Shown here piece by piece: positions 12,540 through 24,163 of a stretch of 64,000 bases of DNA. How positions within the stretch are numbered: position 1 is the stretch's first letter; the number at the start of each line of letters is the position of its first letter. The stretch is from Tetrahymena elliotti 4EA (lineage: Eukaryota > Ciliophora > Oligohymenophorea > Hymenostomatida > Tetrahymenidae). Position numbers and translations under genes: made by a program. The notes below the pieces were generated by a model. It ran no database searches and had not been told where the DNA came from. It saw only the letters and a program-made list of their open reading frames with translations. The stretch is taken from assembly GCA_000231825.2 (NCBI GenBank), contig JH720324.1, positions 846,717 to 910,716 of the forward strand, read 5' to 3'.

Positions 12540-15500
12540 ATGGCAGAAAAAGAAAAAGAATAATCAGCCTTTGAAGATGAGGCTGAGAAATAGAAATTCC
12601 GTTAATATTTAGAGAAAAGAAATGAGGTAGACAGATTTAAAAAATTAATAATAGGATTAGATTGATTATGCTAATAGTTTAATATATTATTCTATTATTA
12701 AAATAATAGAGTTAAGTTAGAAAAGTCTTTTAAAATGGCAAGATGATGAATGGCTGTACATTAGAATTTGATACAGCTTTTGGTATAAACTGTAGATAAA
12801 TTTAAGGATAGCTTTCTATTATTGGTGATGGTAAAATATTTTTAAATAAAACAAAGGAACTATGCATTTAGTCTGAGGATTTCTACTAATATTACTATTG
12901 ATTTTTTAAAATGCGATTTAAATGATTAAAAAATTAATTTACAATTTTTAATTTCTTATTTTACTAAATGAAATAGGCTAGATAGTATTTAATGCAGCTA
13001 ATATGATTGTCATTAAGGATTTGACATCTAAATAGTATTAGTTTATTTAAAAGGAAAACAGATTTAAAAATATCACCTGTATGACAGCTTAATAGCTTAA
13101 AAATAAGAGTATTATAATAGCAGTCGGAGAATCATCAATGAACGATGACAAACCTGCCATGGTACATATTAATTTTATTTAAAGAAAGAGTTTGAAGTAT
13201 ACTACTTACAATAAAACGATAAAATGAGATTGCTTAGTTAACTTTTAAATTAAAAATCTATTTTAGTTCATTAAGAGTTTATTTTTTTGGATTTTAAAGA
13301 GTTAAGAAAGAACTGTTGCATTAAAAATAATCTAGATGAATATTAATTGATTTTTATAATTTAAAAAGATAGTTGTTACTTATTAGAATAAATGGCATGT
13401 CTTGAACTAAGGATAAAAAGGTGTTGTTAAATAAGTCAGTATCAATACTGAAAAATCATATTGCTGTGGTTTAGTTTTGCCTTAGGGATCCAACTAGCCC
13501 ATTCTTAATTTTTGGAGCTACAAAAAAGATAAATTGTTGGCAACAATGCCTGTTAAAGCTAATTTGGCAAAGTTTTCTTTGCATCCTTCTAAATCCTCAA
13601 ATGTAAATTGAATGAAATGTTATTTTTTTCATTAAATTATAATTCAAAAATAGATTATTTTGACAGGATAAAATTATTTTAGGATGTGGGAAGTATTCTT
13701 TTAAGAAAAATAATTAAAAGAATCTCATAATCCTTTGGTTCCTCTCAAGATTGAAAAAGAAAATCGTTTTTTAGATCATGTTTGGATAACAAATACTTCT
13801 GTTCCAACTCTTGTCGTTTTGGCAGCAGGAAATCTAATTTTGATCTTACAAAATGATTAACTAAAAAGAACAGTAGAGATTGATGTTGCTAATTTGAATA
13901 TTGTTGATGCACCTGTCAATCAGGTAAATCTAGGTGAAAATGATATTGAAGATGTTTATGGGTTGCATAACGTGCTTGATGATATTGTAAGGGATAAGGG
14001 AAATAAAGAAGGAAATAATGAAAAGGTAAACTTTGTTTGTTGGTTCAATATTAAAATTTATTTTACTTATTTTTAAAAGTAAATGAAGCAAGTATAAAAC
14101 AACACATAGTTGGAATTTATAAGCATAACTTCAACCAGAAGAGGATTTATTTTGGGAGGAAATAGAGGATGTATATGTATTTATGATATAGAAAAAAATT
14201 ATCAAATTGTTAATATTATGAGCTTTGAAATGAAGTTTTAGAATAATGATGATCATAAAATCTTCTTCTTGTCAAGTTCTAGTAATGATAGTATTATATC
14301 AATTGCTTCTTATGAACCAGCAGGAAGTATAACTTACCATTTACTAAACACTTACCAACTAGACACAGAAGTCTCACCAATTTAACCATTCTTCACAGCT
14401 GGTTTCCATACCAAAAAGATTAATGGAATTACTACTTCTATTACCAAAAATATTTTCGCAACCTGTTCAGAAGATAATACAGTTAAAATTTGGAACTACT
14501 ATGAAAGTGAAAGCTAAGAAAAAAGAGGTATAATTAGTTAATATTTCAAGGAAGAACCCTTAAGTGTTAGTTTACATCCCTTTGGTATGTTCATAGCTGT
14601 AGGCTTTACAAATGGATTTAAAGTAAATCTTCATTGAATTTTAATAATATAATTAAAAATTTTTTTAAATATTAATTTAAATTTTCATTGAAACAATTAA
14701 ATAGATTTTTGCAATTTTAAATGATCAACTTTATCCCTTGAAGGAAGTAAACTTGACTAATTGTAAGCTTGTCAAATACTCTCATGGTGGACATTATTTA
14801 TTGACAAACGAAAAAAACACAATATTAATTTATGACACAATTTACTATGAAGCATAATAGGTAAATATTTTAATAAGGGGTTAGAAGAGAATAATTATTT
14901 ATTTGTGATAAAAAAGATCTTAGAAGGACATCCTGCATTGATAAGAGATGTGTGCATAACTTCAAATGATATTTATATTGTTTCAACTTGTATGAATGGT
15001 TATGTTTTCTGCTGGAATATCTTAGAATCAACACAAAACATTCAAAAAACATTTGAACATTAAGAAAATTCTATTTACAATTGTATTTACTATGACTTGG
15101 ATGTATTAAAAAAAGAGGGAGAACAATCTGATGAATCTAATTTGTTTGTTGGATGCTCAAACGAGAAATATCTAAGCATCTACAAAGAAAGATGGAAAAA
15201 AGTTGTTGCTGAGTTCCCTGTAACAGACTGCTATATCACAAGTCTTGTGGTTTCTACATAATTAAAATGCATATTTTTGGGTACACTTTCATATTTATTA
15301 TTATTCTTATTTAAGCAATCTAATACTTTCTTAGTCAAACACTCAAATAATCTAAATATATTAAACTAAAAGATATTTTTATAACAATAAATTAATTTTA
15401 TTTTAAAGGTACAAATAAAGGAAAAGTGAGAGTTAGTGTTTGGCCTTTAGATGACGATGCTATGGAATATGAATAATATAACCCAAATACTGTTTAGGTC

Positions 15501-18429
15501 ATGCAAAAGATTCCAGATTTCTTTGAAATAGCTGTACACTCTGCTGCTATTACTTAAATGGTTCTTTCTTATGATAATCAGTACCTATTTACAGGAGATG
15601 AAGATGGTTAAGTATTTATGCTAAAAATAGCTGATGTTTTTGAAGGAGGAGAACTTATTGATTTCAAGAAAAACTCTGCAACTAACTCTAAAAATGAAGA
15701 TAAGCTCAGAATCGAATAAACTTCTAATGATTTATTCTTAGCAAAGATTTCCAAAATCATGGAAAAAAATGAATTAAAAAAGAAACTTTAATTCGAAGTT
15801 GTAAAATTAGAGTAAACAAAGAAAATAGAAACTCAAAAGTTAGATAACATGTATAAATAAAAAATGGATGCAATCAACAAAGTAAAAAAAATTCATTTAG
15901 TCTTAATTAATTCTAAAAAGATATTTATTTCGCTCAAATTTAAAATAGAAATGGATTTATTAATATTTATTTTAATAAAAAGGACTTTTAAATCACAATG
16001 GAAAGTGACATGAAAATGAAGGATACTTTTGTTTCAAAATCAAATGATGAATACAATAAATTATATGAACAGTTTATTACAGAATAGAAAAAATATAAGT
16101 AAGACATAGATCAGCTAGAATAACTCCATAAGTAAAAAATAGGTAATTTTTATTTTATTATTTCAAACTGTTAAATCAATTTCATTAAAAAAGAATATGA
16201 AAACCAAAGAAACAAAGACTTGGAAGATGAGATTGAAAAAATTAAATAAAACCACAAAGATGATTTATAAAATTTACTCAATCAGCATAAGGAAGACTTG
16301 AAAAAATTAAAAGTATTGAAATATTCATTCTCTTTAAAGTTACTAATTTCTATTTAATACTTTAGATGAATTTCTATGATAAATGCCAAAAAATATAAGT
16401 GAAATACTCTAATGTTGTTGATAATACCAAAAACTTTGGTAATGCTTTCATCACTCGTTTAGAGAACTAAGATGTAGAATATGAAAAGGAAATAGATGAA
16501 AAAATAAAAGAACTAAAAGAAGAAATTTCAAAGATAAAGAAAGTAAATGAAGACTTGGAAAAGAAGAACTAAGATCTAATTAAGCAGTATGAAAAGCTGA
16601 AAAGAGATGATGAGGAATTATAAAAGAAAATTGATGAGTAATTGAAGCGCCATAATGAAATTAGAATGGAAAATTTAAAGAATGATTAGGATATTCTTAA
16701 AATGCAACATTAACTATTAGAAAGATTATAAGTTATTGATAGCAAGGAAGAAACATGCAAATAAGCTAAAGATGAATAAATTAATTTAGAAAACTTTAGG
16801 TATATGTTGAATTAGAAAAAGAAAAGCTTGCAAAATGAAAAAGGAAATCTTTTAGATAAAATAACTAACAAAGAAAAGAACTTAAAGAATATGTTCAATG
16901 AACTTATCAAAGAATCTAATCAAAATGAATAAAAGTATTAAGATCTTAAAAAATTAAATGCAGAAATTAAAGTCTTAGAAAACTCCATCAAAAAATGTGA
17001 AGTTGAGATTTTCTTCAATACCAACAAACTTACCTCTTTCTAAAACGTAATCAATTTTTTAATTTTTCTCAATTTAAATGTTTTTATATATTTAGCAACT
17101 TCAAACTATTATGAAGAGTCAAGAAAGTGTCACAGTTGTTGGTAAAAAACTTTATGACATGCTTGAAAAATCTAAAGATAATGAAGAGTTTAACAAATAT
17201 TCATCCAAAAAAGTTATTTCAAGTAAAAATTTTTTTTTCAAAAAATTTAAGATAATATTCAAGTCATAGTATCAATAAATTTAATTTAAATTTTTACCTT
17301 TTTAACTCAAGACATTCAAAAAAGATTAATAAATCTAATTATTCACTCATAAATTCCATTCAAAACACTTTAAATAAAAATTAAATTTAATTAAAAAATA
17401 TTCTTATCCTTAAAACTTCTTAAAAAAAAATCTTAGATAATTTTTGATGGTTTAATCACTATTTATTGATTTGATTTTTGATATTCAATAGTATTTTTTG
17501 ATCAAGAACAAAATTTATTTTTTATAAATTATTTTTCAATATAAAATTGCTTGTTTTAATTAAAACTTTTTTTAAATAAATTTAGATGATGATATTAAGG
17601 AGATTATTAAGATGAAATAAGAAAAACCTAATGAAGTAAATGATGAACTTTTAAGATAAGGAAGATGGATGTACAAAAAACTTCACTTAATTAAGATCAC
17701 TTCTAATAAATTAAAATAAATTCGTGGAGATAATATTAATACAATTTTGAACCAAAACACTAAACTTATAGAAGAGTGTAACTTGTTGAGAGGTGAAAAT
17801 GAAAGATACAGAAAGGAAATGAAAAAGATTGAGAAACTACTTGCTGAGGCTATTAGAAAGAGACAAAAATTAAGAAACCAATCATCTCAAAATCCAGCCC
17901 AAATGAAAAAATTGATTGAGAAATATGACGAAAATGAAGAGAAATTGTAAAGCTAGAAAGAAAGAATTTCCAACATTAAAGTAATTAGTTAATTTCAAAT
18001 AATAATTTATTTTTCTAACTTATTATTTTAGCAATCAATAGAAGAAATTGTTAGCAAAGTTGATGACTCATCTAGTCGTTTACCAGCTATAAGCAACAAA
18101 AAGTAATCAAATATTTTATTTGCTATTTTTGGAAAAATCTAATTAAATTTTTTTATTTTAGGGGACCAGGAATGTCAATTACTGTTAATCAGAGTGGCCT
18201 TTCAACAGATGTAAGCTAAAGCAGAATAGGAAAAGGAATTTAGGCTTCTTCTAATAAAGATAAATCAATTCTATCACAATAAACTAACTAATCTATAATC
18301 GGAGCTAACAATCCTCCAGGATAAGTTTAGTATCCAGAAACAGTGGTCGAAAATCCTTTAGAGCACGATAGACCAACAACCTCAGAAATGGGAAGAAAGA
18401 AAAAATTAATTAACAATAATAATAATTGA
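12540..18429 (+). CDS. CFAP57: CFAP57-like ciliary WD40/coiled-coil protein
   Basis: Sixteen to seventeen exons, about 1480 residues. Exons: 12540-12626, 12743-12830, 12977-13161, 13191-13602 (with an internal break, see below), 13654-14025, 14080-14622, 14705-14860, 14917-15280, 15409-15881, 15983-16142, 16194-16312, 16366-17046, 17096-17222, 17586-17980, 18032-18102, 18162-18429. The N-terminal ~800 residues form WD40 blades (IFATCSEDNTVKIWNYYES, LFTGDEDGQVFMLKI), followed by ~500 residues of charged coiled coil and a tail with SSRLPAIS. This order and length match CFAP57 (WDR65/FAP57), an axonemal protein involved in placing inner-arm dyneins. The N-terminal blades are divergent, and ciliates have several paralogs, so orthology is not certain. 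Between 13191 and 13602 the frame changes: an intron at 13315-13372 or at 13266-13368 would fix it, and I could not decide. Confidence 0.75.
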
Positions 18430-18876
18430 CTAAAATCAAATTTATTTGTCTCATGATTTATATTAAATTATTACTTCAATACTAAAAATTCAAGTTAAAT
18501 TTCCAATCATTTAGGAAATGTAGATAAAAGTGATTATTTTGGTTTAGCTTAGTATTAATTAAGCTAATAAATAGTGTTTCATTTATTATTAAAAAATAAC
18601 AATTTGCAATTAGAAACTTTAATTTTATTATCTACAATCATAAATTTTAACCTAATTTATTTTTATGAAACTCAAAATATTTTAATTATTTAAAAAGTTC
18701 AAAAAGTTATCATGAACCTTTTTGTTGGAAATATTTAAAAGGATCTGTTTGAATTAATATTTTTGTAAGATTTATGCTGAAATAATTGACTATTATTATT
18801 AAGATTTTCAAATATTGAGTTATAGTTTTACAAATCAAATTTTAAAACCATCAGAAAAATTCTAATTTTGGTAGAT
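18430..18876. other. Spacer before LRR gene
   Basis: AT-rich. An ATG at 18712 opens a short frame that meets TGA after a possible donor (GTAAGA). A stretch from about 18830 reads in the frame of the next gene and could be an upstream exon, but the joint does not work in phase. Confidence 0.4.
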
Positions 18877-21167
18877 ATGATAAATAGAGCTTAAAAGGAA
18901 ATAGAAATTAGATAAATTTAAGATTTATAAGTCATTAAAGACTTGAAGTGTGTTGAAATCTTTAGAATATTTACTTAAGAGTGGGTAATTATATTTAGTA
19001 TTCATAGCAACCTTCAATGTATTTTTGGATAATTTAAATAGCAAGCTAATATATGATTACATTAAAGATTAAATTTAAGACTAACTTGATGGAAAAACAG
19101 TCTATATTGACACTAGAAGATTTAAATAAGATGTTAAATATGATTAAATGATGGGATTTCATGATTTTAGTGCATAGATAGCTGACTGGTTTTATCTTTA
19201 TGCTAAAAATATTACAAATCTTCATATAATTCTTGATAAGTAATTTTTATTACAAAATTTGTTTTGCTGATTAAAAATGTTAATATCAAAGGCTATCAAG
19301 CTAACTCACAGAAACAGACATATAATTTTACACTGGGTCTTTTTCTTGTTTTAATAACTTGAAAGTTTTAGAGTTTTCTACAGGGGGAAAGACTGCTATG
19401 GATGTACTTATTTTACTTATAAATACTTAATATATAAGCTAAATATTAATTATAAGCTTTGGAATAGTGGAAATTATGAAGATGCTCACTTTTATGTCAA
19501 AAAATAAGTTAAGAGTAATTTTAATAAATCTATGGGGTTAGCATGTAAATAATTGGGAAAGTAACTTGAAAAGATGGCCTTCAAAAATAAATATACATTA
19601 TAAACACTGAGTTTAGATCTTTATAGGTTATTCATATTTACAATTTGTTTTTATTTTTTAAATTAATTTTTACATATTAAAGATGGTCTTCTTGTACTTC
19701 TGGTGATACTTCTTTCCTTTTTAAATGCTTAAAAGAAGTTTTAGTCTAATGTACATAAATTAAAACATTTTATTTAAATCTATATGGGTAAAATATATTT
19801 AGAAAAAAACTCATAAAGTATGTTTTTTTAATGGTTAAGGTGGGTAGGTATAATTGATTATAAGTGTTTTGATGAATTAGCTAATACTTTTAAGGCATGT
19901 GTAGCTAATTGCAGATAACTTGAAAATATAGAATTACATTTTGCATGGTATTAATTAACTTAATAAATGAATAAATCATTTTTCATTTTTGATTTAAATT
20001 AAAAGGTGTTAAAGTCTTACATCTTGGTAAGCTTCGATTTCACTGGCTGAATCTCTTTAGTATATTTCACAATTAAATACACTAAGGAATTTTACTTTGA
20101 ATCTTGGAGGGTAAATAATTTAATATGTAAAAATCTTCTAATAATAATCTGTTCTTATTCATTTTTTATTTAGTTGGGGACAAGAGTCTTCAGTTGTGCC
20201 TGAGACTTTGTTTTAAAATCTAGCTTCTTTGATTCTGAACAATCCTTTAAACTCTTTAGCTTTAACATTTGGAAAGTAAATAACTTACTTACTTACTTAC
20301 TAATTTATTTTTGAATATTAAACAAAATATTTAGCTGGAAGAATCCGCTTAAAATAGAAACAACTTTATAATGCCTAGAAGCTATGCTAATGAAGTTTGT
20401 CAACAAGCAAAATTTTTATAAGCTTGGTTTAGATTTATGGGGGTAAATTAATTTTAGAAAAACAAAAATATCAAATGTGATAAATAAATATTAAAAGATG
20501 GACTAACGGAAGTGTTAAAGGACTACTTTGCTTGGCTAAAGCTTTAGTAAAAATTAGATAAACTACAGATCTATAAGACTTGAGCCTTAATTTTTGGGAG
20601 TATATATTTTCATCTTTAAATAATAATTTTTAACATTTTATATGATAAATATAAATAAGATGGTCAGGAATACTAAATCCTGAATGTGCTATTGAGGTTA
20701 TCCTTTAAATACTAAATCCTCCATATAAGAAAAACACACTAAAGTATCTCTCTCTGAATATGAATGCGTAAAAATGATATAATTTGTAATTAATTTTGAA
20801 CTTTTATTTATAAATTAGGTGGTATTTGAGTAAAGAATCATGTTTAAAATTATTTCAATGCATAAGGAAAATAGAAGCAGAGAACCATTTAGAAAAGTTA
20901 AATTTAAGCTGTAGATTTGAGCATCCTTTAAAGAAATATAAATTCAATAACCCTAATGGAAGAGTTTATGCCAAAAACACTATAAAATTAATATCATGTA
21001 AAGATTAAAATTATCAAAAGGCAAGACTCATTTACAAAGCAATAGATCATACTCAACTGTTTTTAACAGATAAAATGCAAAAGGATTTTTATAAGATTTG
21101 TTTTCTTCCTTCTTTAGAAAATATAACTCAAATTGAATTACCTCTATCCTACAATCTGTAGGGTTGA
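18877..21167 (+). CDS. LRR protein made of single-repeat exons
   Basis: The 3' half is well supported. Exons: 19683-19787, 19840-19947, 20006-20110, 20174-20275, 20335-20442, 20498-20599, 20660-20767, then the last exon 20819-21167 ending at TGA. Each of the seven internal exons is 102-108 bp, a multiple of three, starts with the third base of a split codon and encodes about 35 residues: Trp (once Cys) near the start and a strand like LQDLSLNFW at the end. This is the ribonuclease-inhibitor-type LRR plan. The 5' part (exons about 18877-18984, 19008-19242, 19300-19400, 19440-19626) also holds LRR-like sequence (LQTLSLDLY, ITNLHIIL) but its joints and the start codon are unresolved. Function unknown; a binding role is inferred from the fold. 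Confidence 0.6.
20282..20303. repeat. ACTT microsatellite in an intron
   Basis: Five or so ACTT units inside the intron between two LRR exons. A similar tract lies at 21228-21244 just past the gene. Confidence 0.8.
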
Positions 21168-22186
21168 ATATACTAAGTATCATTCTATTTATATCATTTA
21201 TTTTGCCATTTTAATTTACTTGTATTAAGTACTTACTTACTTACATTCTAACTTAAAAACAAAATAAATTTAAATGTCCAATTTCTCTAAAAAATATAAT
21301 TGTTTAGTAATAATAAATAAATAAGGAGTAAATTAATTCATAATCAATTAAAAATATTTTCTTAGAATTTTTTCTCAGAGATTTTAAATACTAAATTATT
21401 GTATTACTAGAATTAGAAAATCAAAGAGATTTTAAAATCCAGTCATTAGAATATCAATATATCTATCTATCTATGTAATAATTTAACTTTAAGATACATT
21501 TAAAAAATATTTTCATTTGGAGAGTGTGTATTTTTTAGATGATTTTTTTATATTGAATAATGAGGATTAGTAAATCATAAAGACTCTAATTTCTAGATGA
21601 ATAGGTTAAATAAGTAGTAAAAGTATACAATAAATTAATTTTAAAATACTTTAAAAAATATTTTCACTCTAGAAAATGTTTATTTTTTGAAAATACTTTT
21701 TTTAGTTTTTAGAATTTGAAAATGATAAAGATCAAATTTAGATGAACTGAATTAGAGTAATTTAAGGGTATTAACCAACAATGCAGGCCTTTAGAATAAC
21801 AATTAGCTTTTTATAGGCCTATGCTTAGTTTAATTAAGAAACTAGGTAAAATAGAAAAAAGAATTTACAAAAGAAAAAAATGGGTGAGAATGAATGAGTT
21901 AATTAAAGAGGAGTAATTTAATGAAAGTATAGTTAGTGAATATTTATTCTTTTGATAATGAAAATAAAGTTTATTAGGTATTATAAATCATGTAGTGTAT
22001 TTACTCTTGCGGATTTTTAATATTATTATATAAATAGATTGTCAGTAGAAGATTTCTAAATTCTTTCATTAGATAATAATAATATGAAGATAGATTATTT
22101 TTTTCATTATAATTAATTATTTCTTTTAAATATTTCACTTAAAACCAAGCAAACGTTCATTAAAATAAAACATATCATATATATAG
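21168..22186. other. Intergenic region with short microsatellites
   Basis: About 1 kb of AT-rich spacer. It holds an ACTT tract at 21228-21244 and an ATCT tract at 21459-21474. No gene is seen. Confidence 0.6.
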
Positions 22187-23592
22187 ATGGAGCGTATAAA
22201 TACTATAAGCACTTAAATCACCAACCAACAATCTAATCAAGATTATTTAATAGTTAATGAGTTACCTTATTAAAAGGTATTAGTAGAACTAAACAATCCA
22301 CGCAGAAACAATGCAATAAATACTTAGATGTCTAAAAAACTTATGAATATTGCTTAAGACCCTAACTATAAGATTATCATTCTCAAAGGAGCTTATGGAA
22401 AGGCCTTTGGCTGTGGAGGAGATGTCAAAGATTTGTATTCATACATTACCAATCCTGATAAGTCATTGCTTTTTGACTATTTCTTAACTGAGTTCTAGAA
22501 TAATTATTGTTACTACTTATTAAATCAGTTTGAAAATTGTGGGTCAATTGCAATATATGATGGATATACTATTGGAGAAGCATTCCTACTAAGTTGCTAT
22601 TCAAAAATAAAAATATGCACAGAAAGGACAGTTATAATGATGCCTGGTATTTATTTTAACATCAATTTATACTGATAACTTAAAAGAATTATTTATTATA
22701 TATTAAAAACATTCCTATTTAAAGGACAAATTTATTTATTGATTTATTTATCTTTTCTTTAAATTAAATTAGAATGTAAAAAAGATTAAATTAATTTATT
22801 ATTTTTAATTTAGAATGCAAAAACGGACTTGTAATTTATTCTCCCTAATACTTTTATGGATTGAAAAATAATATTGGCACCTACCTCTGGATGACAGGAG
22901 AATAAGTGAAGGGATATGATTGTGTCAGATATGGTTTAGCTGATTATTATATTTAAAGCTAGTTTTTAAATTAGCTAGAAACAGAACTCATTTTGGCTTA
23001 GGATATTAATTAATGTAAATCAATATGCTAGAAATATGCTGAAAAGTCTGCTGGGTTTATTTAATACAGTGACAATACTAAGCTTTTAGGATATATTTAA
23101 TAAAATTTTGAATTAAGAGAATTCAAAGATTTTTGGAATAATCTACACAAAAATGCACACTAATAAGCAGATATTGAACTATCAAAGTTTTCTTTGAAAT
23201 GCTTGCACTAGATTAATTAGGCCAGTAGAATATCCATAAGATTTAATTATATGCTTTTATAAATGTCTTCTTTAATGCTTGACACAGAGTAATTTAACCT
23301 CCTCTAAATTAAATCAGTTCTCAATGCAACATTTTTATACAGAGACTGCATTGAAGGATTGAAAAAAGCTGTAGTATAAAAAAACTATCAACCTTAATGG
23401 TCACATGAGTCTGTGTTAGATGTAAAAGATTCTGAATTACTAAAAATAAAAATTGAAGATGAGTATATATAAAATGAAAAATTAAGGATAGATTTATTAA
23501 TGCAAATAGCAAGATAAATGATGAACAGAAAACAATCTATCATATAACAATAAAATTACTATTAAATTCCATGTATTATTTTTGATGAATGA
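22187..23592 (+). CDS. 3-hydroxyisobutyryl-CoA hydrolase-like crotonase
   Basis: Two exons (22187-22646 and 22814-23592), 412 residues, near the usual length for the HIBCH branch of the enoyl-CoA hydratase superfamily. That family hydrolyses 3-hydroxyisobutyryl-CoA in valine breakdown. Supporting motifs are LNNPRRNNAIN near residue 35, AFGCGGDVKDLY (73-84, first oxyanion-hole segment), MPE at 152-154 with the Glu split across the intron, WMTGEQVKGYDCVRYGLADY, and QWSHESVLDVKDSEL near the C-terminus. The second oxyanion segment, usually MGGGxGLS, reads IGEAFLLS (129-136), and the Asp that normally follows the MPE region is not evident. Activity may therefore differ from HIBCH. No clear mitochondrial presequence is seen. 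Confidence 0.75.
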
Positions 23593-24163
23593 TTAGTTAT
23601 TTGTCTATGCATTTCAATGATATTTGTTTATCGTAATATCTATAATTAAACTCTTTAATTTTCAATATTTTATAGCATTTAATTTTATCAAAAAATTCTC
23701 TTTTATTTGTTTATTCCAAAATGTTTTATGTAACCCAAAAAAGCTAGATTTTGCAGTAGCATTTGATAGAATTAATTATTAATTTTAATTTCAAAAGATG
23801 AATAGTTAGAATATTTAAATGTTTTACAAAAACTTCAGAAAAAGTCAATATTAAATGTAGGGGATTTTAAAATTTTTTAATTTTAAGAAATAATTTATTT
23901 GAGTGTTATTTGATCCAAGTTAATTTATTAATGTTAGAAAAAATGTTTGATTTCAATAAATTTTTATTTTAAAAGGAGATAAAAAAGAGGAATCAGAATA
24001 TTTTAATTGATTATATAAAAAATGAAATGATCTTTGTGGATAGTAAATTATAAAGAAGTAAAGCAAATTATAAACGAGTTAGTTTAATTATATTTTGATA
24101 TGATTTAATTATATTAAAATGGAAAATAATTAATTAATTAATGAATGATGAATGCAAGAGAAA
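23593..24163. other. Convergent intergenic region
   Basis: About 570 bp between the 3' ends of the crotonase and OFD1 genes. AT-rich, no hairpin terminator or gene recognised. Confidence 0.5.

Noticed and set aside
18712..18790. ATG 18712 as start of the single-repeat-exon LRR gene
   Set aside because: Its frame meets TGA, and the nearby GTAAGA donor is in the wrong phase for the next exon.
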